Positions 51,984 to 59,584 of a stretch of 64,000 nucleotides of DNA are shown here, one piece after another. The notes below the pieces were generated by a model that worked only from the letters and a program-made list of their open reading frames with translations, ran no database searches and was not told the origin of the DNA. Position 1 is the stretch's first letter, and each line of letters begins with the position of its first letter. Source of the stretch: Sediminicola sp963974715 (lineage in GTDB: Bacteria > Bacteroidota > Bacteroidia > Flavobacteriales > Flavobacteriaceae); the NCBI GenBank assembly GCA_963974715.1, contig CAXBDK010000014.1, positions 1 through 64,000 of the forward strand, read 5' to 3'. The position numbers and the translations under genes were made by a program.

Positions 51984-54041
51984 TTATGTGATTTTACGGT
52001 CGGAGGGGAGGGAAAAGGAAAAGATGGTCCCTTTTCCTAAACTGCTTTGCACTTGTATACCGCCCTTGTTTTTTTTAAGAATTTCCTGACAGAGTGCAAG
52101 CCCTAGTCCGGTGCCCTTTTCATTGTGGGTTCCGTAGGTGGTAAACGTTCCCGTTCCATCAAAAATACGTTGCTGTGTTTTAAGGTCCATTCCCACACCC
52201 GTATCGGCAACCGCTACCGTAAGGGTTTCACCTTCCCGTTTGGAGCTGATGGTGATCTTACCGTTATCCTGGGTAAATTTAATGGCATTGCTGATGAGGT
52301 TCCTGAGCACGATTCCCAGATGCTGGGCATCTGCCCATACAATGTCCTTTTCCGAAAGCAGGTTTTGAATTTCAATATTTTTATTGGTGGCCATGTCCTT
52401 TAACAACATAATATTCTCCTCGGCCACTTTGTGCACATTGACATCCACTGGATCGATCGTGGCGCCCTGCATCTGTGTTTTTCCCCAGCTCAACAGGTTG
52501 TTCAGCGTAAAATGGATATTGTCAACGTCCTTCTGTAGTTTGGGTGCAAATTGGGCAAATTCGGCCTCGCTTATATGTTTGTCCACATATAGTTTCAAAA
52601 GTTGGTTCAGGTTGTTCATAGGCCCTTTAAGATCGTGGCCGATGATGGAAAAAAGTTTGTTCTTGGTATCGTTTATTTCCCGAAGTTCTTTTTCACGCTC
52701 TTGAAGTTCCTTGTTCAATTTTCGTTCCACGATCGTGCTACGCCGTAAAAGCACCACGATCACCGTTAGTCCCACAATCCCCAATAGGAATATATAGATG
52801 TACCGCTTTTGGGAGGAAAGTGTAGCCTGGTTTTCGCTGTCGATCTTTCGACGGGATTCCTCAAAGGCCATTTTCTCACCGTACATCATTAGGGAAACTT
52901 TTTTGTCCGTCACGGACAGGGAGTCCGATATCTTTCGGGCCACTTCCAAGTGGTGCAACGCCACCCCATGATCATTTTTCTTCTTGTATATCTTGTACAG
53001 TAGATTGGAACTGCGCTCCACACCCGCCATGAACCTGATGCTTTCGGCAATCGCTAGGGATTCTTTTGCCAGGCCCAGGGCGGTTGCTGTATTTCCCAGG
53101 CCAAAGTTGGCTTCCGCCAGACCCCGCAATACGTCCGATTTTCCTTTTTTGTCCTGAAGCCCCTCGTGGATCTTTTGGCTCTTCTTGTAATATTCCAGTG
53201 CCCGCCCGTGTTCGCCCTGTTTTAAATATATCCCTCCCTTGGTGATATAACTGAACGCCAGCCACTCGGAAATTCCCTTTTCCTCAAATGTGGCAATGGC
53301 ATCATCTATATATGCCATTGCTTTGTAATATTCGCCCGTATTGGAATGCAGGTACCCCAAGTTGCTCCTGGTTCGGGCAATGCCCACCACATCGTTCAGC
53401 CCTTTTGCCAGCTTTAAGGCCTTATCGTAGTATTTTATGGCATTGTCATAATCTTTTAAAATGGAATACAAGGTCCCTAAGTTCATCGATATCTTGAACT
53501 CGTTCTGGTGATCGGACATTTGATGGGCTATCCCTATGCCCTCCATATAGGTCTTGTAGGCCTCTATATAGGCCCCATCGTAGAAATAGCATATGCCCTT
53601 AAGGTTTAGGGCCTTTAGCATCAAATCGTTCCTGGAAATTTCCTTTGCTATTTTTATGGCATTTCCTGCATGTTCGAGACCTTCGCTTACCTTGCCCATA
53701 AAAATCCCGTTGGAACCCAGGTTGATAAGGGCATGGGCCTCCCCATAGCGATAGCCAAGATTTTTGCTGAGCTCCAATGCCCTTGTGGAAAGTAACTGTA
53801 CGCTGTCCCTATTGGTGTACAATAGCTGGTATCCCAATTTATTGAGCAGGTTTATATAGGCCGTGTCCTTTGCAAGGGAGCCTTCTTGCCTTTCACGCTG
53901 GCCCAGCTTCCGGTACAACTGTTCCTTGACCGGTTGCTGTGCGATCAGGGAAACCACAGAAAACAAGTTGGACAAAAGAAAAAAAAGGACCGCCCTACCT
54001 ATTTTTTTGGTCGATTCTTTTATAGGGGAACCATGTGCCAT
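51984..54041 (-). CDS. TPR-containing sensor histidine kinase (copy 2)
   Basis: This 685-residue protein has the same layout as its downstream neighbour: TPR array (AHALINLGSNGIFMGKVSEGLEHAGNAIKIAKEI and similar units), membrane span (RYIYIFLLGIVGLTVIVVLL), phosphorylation site LFSIIGHDLKGPMNNLNQLLKLY, and HATPase with VLRNLISNAIKFTQDNGKITIS, VAVADTGVGMDLKTQQRIF and NEKGTGLGLALCQEILKKNKGG. The two copies are diverged across their whole length, so the duplication is old. No response regulator is nearby. The two probably arose by tandem duplication and may share or compete for a distant partner. Confidence 0.93.
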   Translation of the reverse strand: MAHGSPIKESTKKIGRAVLFFLLSNLFSVVSLIAQQPVKEQLYRKLGQRERQEGSLAKDTAYINLLNKLGYQLLYTNRDSVQLLSTRALELSKNLGYRYGEAHALINLGSNGIFMGKVSEGLEHAGNAIKIAKEISRNDLMLKALNLKGICYFYDGAYIEAYKTYMEGIGIAHQMSDHQNEFKISMNLGTLYSILKDYDNAIKYYDKALKLAKGLNDVVGIARTRSNLGYLHSNTGEYYKAMAYIDDAIATFEEKGISEWLAFSYITKGGIYLKQGEHGRALEYYKKSQKIHEGLQDKKGKSDVLRGLAEANFGLGNTATALGLAKESLAIAESIRFMAGVERSSNLLYKIYKKKNDHGVALHHLEVARKISDSLSVTDKKVSLMMYGEKMAFEESRRKIDSENQATLSSQKRYIYIFLLGIVGLTVIVVLLRRSTIVERKLNKELQEREKELREINDTKNKLFSIIGHDLKGPMNNLNQLLKLYVDKHISEAEFAQFAPKLQKDVDNIHFTLNNLLSWGKTQMQGATIDPVDVNVHKVAEENIMLLKDMATNKNIEIQNLLSEKDIVWADAQHLGIVLRNLISNAIKFTQDNGKITISSKREGETLTVAVADTGVGMDLKTQQRIFDGTGTFTTYGTHNEKGTGLGLALCQEILKKNKGGIQVQSSLGKGTIFSFSLPSDRKIT

Positions 54042-54223
54042 AATTACCGGGCGATATCAATAGAACAGGACATTTCCATTTTTGGGAGATGCAGGTATAG
54101 TGGTTATCGGTAGTGAAATTAACTAAAATTCGCATACTTAAAATAATTATTTCCACAATTTATAGGTTGCGCCCATGTTTCATGTGATATATCAAATAAA
54201 ACAAAAAAAGAAAATAATTTGCT

Positions 54224-54253
54224 TTGACGTAAAGTTAAAAAAATTTACATTTG
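54224..54253 (+). promoter_or_regulatory. Bacteroidota-type promoter of tRNA-His
   Basis: TTG (54224-54226), 19 bases, then TACATTTG (54246-54253) match the TTG / TAnnTTTG consensus. The tRNA begins 16 bases further on. Confidence 0.82.
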
Positions 54254-54268
54254 CATCCGCTTATAAAC

Positions 54269-54343
54269 GGTGGTTGTAGCTCAGCTGGTTAGAGCATCGG
54301 TTTGTGGTACCGAGGGTCGCCGGTTCGAACCCGGTCTTCCACC
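54269..54343 (+). tRNA. tRNA-His (GUG), with extra G-1 and unusual acceptor stem
   Basis: The gene reads GGTGGTTGTAGCTCAGCTGG with anticodon GUG in the loop TTGTGGT. The G-1 required by His-tRNA synthetase is encoded (54269) and faces discriminator C73 (54343). The D, anticodon and T arms pair well. In the acceptor stem, GTGGTTG faces CTTCCAC, so pairs 5-68 and 6-67 are both T against T. Either this is a tolerated variant or the copy is impaired. A strong terminator follows. Confidence 0.93.
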
Positions 54344-54353
54344 CAAAAGCAGG

Positions 54354-54381
54354 ACCCTGTCAACTTTGACAGGGTTTTTTT
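54354..54381 (+). terminator. Terminator of tRNA-His
   Basis: ACCCTGTCAA and TTGACAGGGT form a 10-bp stem with a 2-base loop (8-9 pairs in practice), followed by seven T. Confidence 0.9.
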
Positions 54382-55089
54382 ATGCTTTTTAATAGGTATT
54401 AGGTTAGGATACATAGGCCTTTTGGGGGATCCTAACCAATTGTTGTGTTTATGCAAGATTGTCGTTAACCTATAAAGGAAGAACTCTATATTTTTCACAC
54501 CCCAGAACTGAGCCCTAATAACTTAAACTTGGCCCCTTTCAAATTTTTCACTCCCTTCTTTCTTTGGCCCATCACTTGTTATCTGTTAAAATCGGTATTC
54601 GTGAACCTCCTATGTCGGTGTGTTTTGCCCACCGAAAAGAAAGGAACGATTTGTCATTTGACGAACGAAGGACATACACACGCCCTATTAACGTACCCAG
54701 ACCTATTAAAAACCAGATCTCCGTTCTTTCATTTTACTCAAGTAATTATTATTGTTTTTTAACGGTTTTCGTGAATCTTCGATTTAGCTCATTAATTAGT
54801 TGTTTGTTCAAATAGGTATTTGTGAATCTTCGATTTCTTTGCTTGTCCAAAGAAAACGAAACAAAAGAAAGGACACTTCTTCGCTATGAAATCCTAAAAT
54901 CAGGGATTTTAGGACCGAGGACATGGCCTAAATTTTCTCCAAGGCTTCGAAAATTATTAACGGCCATGTCCTCTTTCCCACGGAAGAAGATCACCTGTTA
55001 TTGTATCTTTTCCTAAAACCAAAAAAAATCTGGACACAACTTTTGAGATCGATCCCTTTTGGGACTGATTCGTAGTTCCGCTAAACGAA
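54382..55089. other. Gene-free stretch of about 700 bases with degenerate repeats and strong stem-loops
   Basis: No credible gene is present. The word GTGAATCTTCGATTT occurs twice (about 54771-54785 and 54824-54838) and a weaker relative, GTGAACCTCCTATGT, at about 54601-54615. A run TTTCTTTGCTTGTCC continues into a near-inverted AAACAAAAGAAAGGAC. Two stem-loops follow: TCCTAAAATC/GATTTTAGGA (54892-54914) and AGGACATGGCC/GGCCATGTCCT (54918-54972, with an inner AATTTTC/GAAAATT). This type of sequence is a scattered intergenic repeat in related genomes as I recall them, which needs a search to confirm. Confidence 0.5.
54892..54972. repeat. Two adjacent perfect inverted repeats (10 bp and 11 bp stems)
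   Basis: Stem 1: 54892-54901 with 54905-54914, loop AGG. Stem 2: 54918-54928 with 54962-54972; its 33-base interior holds a further AATTTTC/GAAAATT pairing. Together they could form a compact double hairpin in RNA, or act as a REP-like DNA element. Confidence 0.65.
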
Positions 55090-55118
55090 AAGCCCCACTC
55101 TTGGGAGCAGGGCTTTCA
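55090..55118 (-). terminator. Terminator after the M28 peptidase gene
   Basis: On the minus strand AAAGCCC and GGGCTTTT pair around a 14-base loop with inner GCTCCC/GAGTG-type pairing. It lies about 20 bases past the stop codon. Confidence 0.65.
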
Positions 55119-55136
55119 TCAAGATGTTTTTTTTGC

Positions 55137-56699
55137 TTATTCGGCAGCCTTGTCCACGATCAAACGTGCCTCCCTATTTGCTATTTCCCAAGCGGTATGG
55201 AAAACCAGTCTGCTGCGGTTTTCCAAAAGGTCATAATTGATCTTATCGGGCGTATCCCCCGGCCTGTGGTAGTCATCGTGCGTGCCGTTAAAATAAAAGA
55301 TAATGGGAATGTTGTTCTTGGCAAAATTGTAGTGATCGCTCCTGTAGTAAAAACGGTTGGGATCGTTTTCATCGTTATAGGTGTAATCGAGCTCAATATT
55401 GGTATATTTTTTATTGATTTCTTCCGAAAGTTCGTGCAGTTCGGTGCTCAATTTATCGGAACCGATCAGATAGATATAATTTCTTTCGCCCTCCCTTTTG
55501 GGGTCTATCCTTCCGATCATATCTATATTAAGATCGGCAACGGTCCGTTCCAATGGAAATATGGGATCTACATCGGTATAGTACTGGGAGCCCAAAAGTC
55601 CCTTTTCTTCCCCGGTCACATGAAGGAATACGATCGATCTTTTTGGGCCGTTCCCGGCATCGGCCGCTTTTTTAAAGGCTTCGGCAATTTCCAGCATGGA
55701 AACCGATCCGGAGCCGTCATCATCGGCACCATTGTTGATCTCCCCATCCTTACTTACCCCGATATGGTCCAAATGGGAGGAGATGATCACGTATTCCGTT
55801 GGTTTTTCCGATCCTTTAAGGATGGCTACCACATTCTCGGAGGAAACTTCCTCATTTTTGCTCTCAATGGCCATATCCACGGAGATGGGCAATGTCTTTG
55901 GGGCGGATACATCCGCAATATTCGGCAGAAGGCTTTTGGCAAGGGTCGCATTGATGAAAAAACTGCTAAAGCCCTCTTCTTGCTGGTTTTTGAGTCCCAT
56001 TCTGCCACTGTCGTTGGCGAGCATATATTCATAGCGGGTCTTGAACCGATCAAAATTGTCCATATCGTAGTACAATACGGCCTTGGCACCTTTTTTGGCC
56101 GCCACTTCCATCCGTTTTCCGATGGACTCGGACATATTGCTCCAAACCGATTTTTCTTCAGATCCGGACAGGACGTAGGTGCCATCCTCCTTTTTCGGTT
56201 CCCCGGATTTTATCAATATCAGCTTTCCTGTAACATCCACATCCTTATAGTCCGAATACCCTTCTTCATCGATCCCGTACCCTACGAAGACGACCTCTTC
56301 GTAATTCCCTTGGGCCACGGAAAAGGTTAGGAAATCTTCCCCTATGGCGTGCTCTTGGCCATTGATCGTCATCGTTCCGGTAGGCAGTTTGCTCATTTCC
56401 AAGGGAACATGCTGAAAGTAATCGCCGTTTTCCTGTGCGGCGGGTATTCCAAGTTCCTTATAAAATGCCTTAAGATATTCTACGGCCTTCTTTTGGCCTG
56501 GCTGCCCTGTTTCCCTTCCTTCAAACTCATCGGAGGCGTACGTGTACAGAAGCTCTTTAAGCTCCCCTTCGGTAATGCTCGCCGCATAGGTGCTTGGGTC
56601 CGCCGTTTCGGAACTGCTTTCACCGTTTCCTGAAACCGTCTTTTGGGAAGAATTACAGGAAAGCGCCAATCCGATAATCAAAAATGCTATTTTTTTCAT
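55137..56699 (-). CDS. M28 family zinc aminopeptidase, lipoprotein
   Basis: This 520-residue protein has a lipoprotein signal (MKKIAFLIIGLALSCNSS, Cys15). A PA-type insert (FSVAQGNYEEVVFVGYGIDEEGYSDYKDVDVTGKLILIKSGEP) precedes the catalytic part. The metal site is STEYVIISSHLDHIG-like (VIISSHLDHIGVSKDGEINNGADDDGSG; His, Asp, then the DDDGSG Asp). The Glu pair is in RSIVFLHVTGEEKGLLGSQYY, then DLNIDMIGRID, and the last His is in YHRPGDTPDKINYDLL. It likely trims peptides in the periplasm or at the outer membrane. Monocistronic, with a -7 box TATTTTTG (56728-56735, minus strand). Confidence 0.93.
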   Translation of the reverse strand: MKKIAFLIIGLALSCNSSQKTVSGNGESSSETADPSTYAASITEGELKELLYTYASDEFEGRETGQPGQKKAVEYLKAFYKELGIPAAQENGDYFQHVPLEMSKLPTGTMTINGQEHAIGEDFLTFSVAQGNYEEVVFVGYGIDEEGYSDYKDVDVTGKLILIKSGEPKKEDGTYVLSGSEEKSVWSNMSESIGKRMEVAAKKGAKAVLYYDMDNFDRFKTRYEYMLANDSGRMGLKNQQEEGFSSFFINATLAKSLLPNIADVSAPKTLPISVDMAIESKNEEVSSENVVAILKGSEKPTEYVIISSHLDHIGVSKDGEINNGADDDGSGSVSMLEIAEAFKKAADAGNGPKRSIVFLHVTGEEKGLLGSQYYTDVDPIFPLERTVADLNIDMIGRIDPKREGERNYIYLIGSDKLSTELHELSEEINKKYTNIELDYTYNDENDPNRFYYRSDHYNFAKNNIPIIFYFNGTHDDYHRPGDTPDKINYDLLENRSRLVFHTAWEIANREARLIVDKAAE

Positions 56700-57078
56700 T
56701 CTAATACTGGAATTATTTTTTGGTAGTCAAAAATAGTGAAAAAATCGGGCTTGTAAGGTCTGGAAAAAAAAATCGTGCCTTGTCGCCAGCTCCCTTTAAA
56801 AGACAGGTAGGGCGGCTCCATTTTCGTCATCAATCATATGGGGCACAATTTTTACCATTGACCACCAAATGTTATTATGGATTCTGAAAAAGGATGCTTA
56901 AATTTAGGAATCCAATCAATGGGGACCCCACATGGTCCGCTCATGATCAAATTTTTATTGAGAGCCACCTATTTTAGATCCGACTGATATTTATCAGGAT
57001 AGGGACCTTGGAATAAAACTATTTTTGGGATTCGATTTTTGTTCGGACAAAAAGTAAAAAATAACCTTAGCAGCCCAT
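56700..57078. other. Divergent intergenic region of the M28 peptidase and cbpA-like genes
   Basis: About 380 bases carry no gene. A TATTTTTG -7 box for the peptidase lies at 56728-56735 (minus strand). No sigma-32-type heat-shock promoter or CIRCE-like inverted repeat is seen before the DnaJ-type gene. Confidence 0.5.
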
Positions 57079-57972
57079 ATGGAGTTTTTGGATTATTATA
57101 AAATTTTGGAAATTGACAAGTCGGCCACCGAAAAGGATGTCAAAAAGGCGTACAGGAAACTTGCTAGAAAGTACCATCCTGACCTGAATCCCAACGACAG
57201 GGAGGCCGAAATAAAGTTCAAACAAGTAAATGAGGCCAACGAAGTCCTTGGCGATCCCGATAAACGAAAGAAATATGACCAGTACGGGAAGGATTGGCAG
57301 CACGCGGATGAATTTGAGAGGGCCAAGGCCGCGCGATCCCAAGGTGGCGGATATACCCGGGGACCTAGTGGAAATAGGCATACGACCGATGATTTCTCCG
57401 ATTTTTTCAACAGTATGTTCGGAGGGGGAGGTCCAATGGGCGGGGGGAGACAGGTAAAATTTAGGGGACAGGACCTAAATGCCGAACTGCGACTGGGACT
57501 TATGGATGTCTACCAGGCCCATAAACAGACCCTGACCGTAAACGGAAAGAATATCAGGATCAGCATTCCGGCTGGGGTAGAGAACGGACAGACCATTAAA
57601 ATAGCCGGACATGGCGGAGCAGGGGCAAACGGGGGGCCCAATGGGGACCTGTACATTTCCTTTGCCATACGGAACGATACCGTCTTTACCCGGGAGGGGC
57701 CCGATCTTTTTGTCACCGAGCAGATTCCACTTACAACCGCCGTACTGGGAGGGGAGATTACATTGGATACCCTAAGTGGTAAGGTGAAACTGAACGTGAA
57801 ACCGGGAACCCAGAACGGCACCAAGGTGAAATTGAAGGGCAAAGGGTTTCCCATCTATAAAAAAGAAGGGCAATTTGGAGATCTTTATGTGACCTATACG
57901 GTAAAACTGCCGGATCGATTGAGCTCGGAACAAGAGGAACTGTTCAGGGCATTGGCCAGGACGGACCTTTAA
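57079..57972 (+). CDS. CbpA-like DnaJ-class co-chaperone
   Basis: This 297-residue type-B J protein has the J-domain MEFLDYYKILEIDKSATEKDVKKAYRKLARKYHPDLNPND, with the HPD triad that stimulates DnaK. A Gly-rich linker follows (QGGGYTRGPSG, MFGGGGPMGGG). The two C-terminal substrate domains are LNAELRLGLMDVYQAHKQTLTVNGKNIRISIPAGVENGQTIKIAGHG and ISFAIRNDTVFTREGPDLFVTEQIPLTTAVLGGEITLDTLSGKVKLNVKPGTQNGTKVKLKGKGFPIY. There is no zinc-finger region. It is followed after 10 bases by its modulator CbpM, the same pair as in Escherichia coli. Confidence 0.95.
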   Translation: MEFLDYYKILEIDKSATEKDVKKAYRKLARKYHPDLNPNDREAEIKFKQVNEANEVLGDPDKRKKYDQYGKDWQHADEFERAKAARSQGGGYTRGPSGNRHTTDDFSDFFNSMFGGGGPMGGGRQVKFRGQDLNAELRLGLMDVYQAHKQTLTVNGKNIRISIPAGVENGQTIKIAGHGGAGANGGPNGDLYISFAIRNDTVFTREGPDLFVTEQIPLTTAVLGGEITLDTLSGKVKLNVKPGTQNGTKVKLKGKGFPIYKKEGQFGDLYVTYTVKLPDRLSSEQEELFRALARTDL

Positions 57973-57982
57973 AAAGAAAGTT

Positions 57983-58276
57983 ATGGAAAGCGAATTATAT
58001 ATCACTATAAGCGAGTTTTGCAATAGCCATCAAATAGAGGAATCCTTTGTAATGTCCTTGCGGGAATATGAACTGGTGCATTTGAGCATTATAGGGGACC
58101 AACCGCACATCCATCAGGAGGATTTGCCCAAACTTGAAAAAATGGTCCGTCTAAACCAAGAGTTGGGAATTAATTTGGAAGGTTTGGAAGCCATTCATTT
58201 TATGTTGGAACGTATGGAGGGAATGCAACGGGAGGTGCGGTTGCTGCGGAATAGGCTAAAGCGTTTTGAACCATAA
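57983..58276 (+). CDS. CbpM-like chaperone modulator
   Basis: This 97-residue MerR-like protein has ELYITISEFCNSHQIEESFVMSLREYELVHLSIIGDQPHIHQEDLPKLEKMVRLNQELGINLEGLEAIHFMLERMEGMQREVRLLRNRLKRFEP. The pattern is that of CbpM, which binds the J-domain of CbpA and blocks its action on DnaK. Placement directly after the cbpA-like gene supports this. It lacks a complete DNA-binding wing, so it need not be a transcription factor. Confidence 0.85.
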   Translation: MESELYITISEFCNSHQIEESFVMSLREYELVHLSIIGDQPHIHQEDLPKLEKMVRLNQELGINLEGLEAIHFMLERMEGMQREVRLLRNRLKRFEP

Positions 58277-58432
58277 AATTTGCCATTCCCCCGGTTTGGA
58301 GGTTACGGGAATTGCGATGGACGGATGTTGAATATCGCAAAGGAATTTCAATAGTGATATTTGTCATTTTTTTGAGGGCCAGCGGAAAGTAGCTTTGTCA
58401 GCCCTGTATAAATGTGTCAACAAAGACCGTAT

Positions 58433-59389
58433 ATGAACAGAATCATAACCATCACCATCAACCCCGCATTGGACAAGAGCACCAGTGTGCACGGCATAAG
58501 GCCACATGAAAAATTGCGATGCGAGCCTCCCGTATTTGAACCTGGAGGAGGGGGAATCAATGTGTCCAGGGCACTGAGAAAATTGGGTTCGGAGTCGTTG
58601 GCCATGTACTTGGCCGGCGGGCCAGCGGGTACCTATCTCAGCAAAATGCTTGCACAGGAGGGGGTTGTCACCAAAGAAATAGCGATTGCGGATTGGACCC
58701 GGGAAAACTTGGCGGTCACCGATTCCACCAATTCGCAACAGTACCGATTCGGGATGCCGGGACCCCATGTTCAGGAAAGTGAATTGGGCAAAATCCATAC
58801 AAAATTGGAAGCCTTATTACAGAAAGACGATATTTTGGTGGGAAGCGGTTCCCTTTGCCCGGGGGTGCCCATCGATTTTTATGCGAATATAGGGGACATT
58901 GCCCGAAAAAAGCAAGCCAAGTTCATCTTGGATAGCTCAGGAGAACCGCTTCGTTCGGGGTTGGGATCGGGCGTATTCCTCCTAAAGCCAAATTTAGGCG
59001 AACTCGGCTTTCTTAGTGGGGTGGAATCGGTTTCCACGGCCAATATGGAGGCGATGGCCATTCGATTGATAAAGGAAAAAAAATGCAAGGTGATGGTAGT
59101 TTCAATGGGGCAAAGGGGTGCGCTATTGGTAACCCCCACAGAGATGGAGTATGTACAGGCGCCTACGGTGCGCCAGAAAAGTACCATAGGTGCGGGCGAC
59201 AGCATGGTCGCGGGCATGGTGCTGATGCTGTCCAAAGGCGGTAGTTATGGGGAAATGGTACGTTATGGGGTCGCCTGCGGGACGGCCGCCACCATGACGC
59301 CTGGAAGTCAGTTGTGCAACAAAAAGGATGTGGACAATCTTTACGATTGGCTTTTGGCGAACAGAAACCCCAAAAAGAAAATCCAATGA
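58433..59389 (+). CDS. PfkB-family phosphofructokinase / hexose kinase
   Basis: This protein of about 318 residues starts MNRIITITINPALDKSTSVHGIRPHEKLR at ATG 58433; the first in-frame ATG at 58412 lacks support. Ribokinase-type motifs are GGGGINVSRALRKLGSESLAMYLAGGPAG (GG sequence near the N-terminus) and TIGAGDSMVAGMVLMLSKG (the anion-hole GAGDS with the catalytic Asp). It is closest in pattern to Pfk-2 of Escherichia coli and tagatose-6-phosphate kinase. It would phosphorylate fructose-6-phosphate or a related sugar phosphate. It lies before pta-ackA, which suggests a linked sugar-to-acetate route. Confidence 0.88.
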   Translation: MNRIITITINPALDKSTSVHGIRPHEKLRCEPPVFEPGGGGINVSRALRKLGSESLAMYLAGGPAGTYLSKMLAQEGVVTKEIAIADWTRENLAVTDSTNSQQYRFGMPGPHVQESELGKIHTKLEALLQKDDILVGSGSLCPGVPIDFYANIGDIARKKQAKFILDSSGEPLRSGLGSGVFLLKPNLGELGFLSGVESVSTANMEAMAIRLIKEKKCKVMVVSMGQRGALLVTPTEMEYVQAPTVRQKSTIGAGDSMVAGMVLMLSKGGSYGEMVRYGVACGTAATMTPGSQLCNKKDVDNLYDWLLANRNPKKKIQ

Positions 59390-59584
59390 CCGCAATGTAG
59401 ATCAAGATCAAAGTCAGGCGGACAAGAAATTTAGATCTATCAACTTGGCGGATCCGGCTTTGGATTTACATTAAAAAGGAAAGTCAACACTTGGAGCCAG
59501 ATCGCGAGGTATACTAAGTCAAACCAAATAACATTTCGGCGCACATGTCGGAACAATACAAATCCACTTGGTGGGTCAAAATTT

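Noticed and set aside
55059..56330. A 423-residue open frame on the plus strand
   Set aside because: It lies antisense to the M28 peptidase gene, whose motifs are clear; the plus-strand product is rich in Ile, Phe and Gly without any domain.
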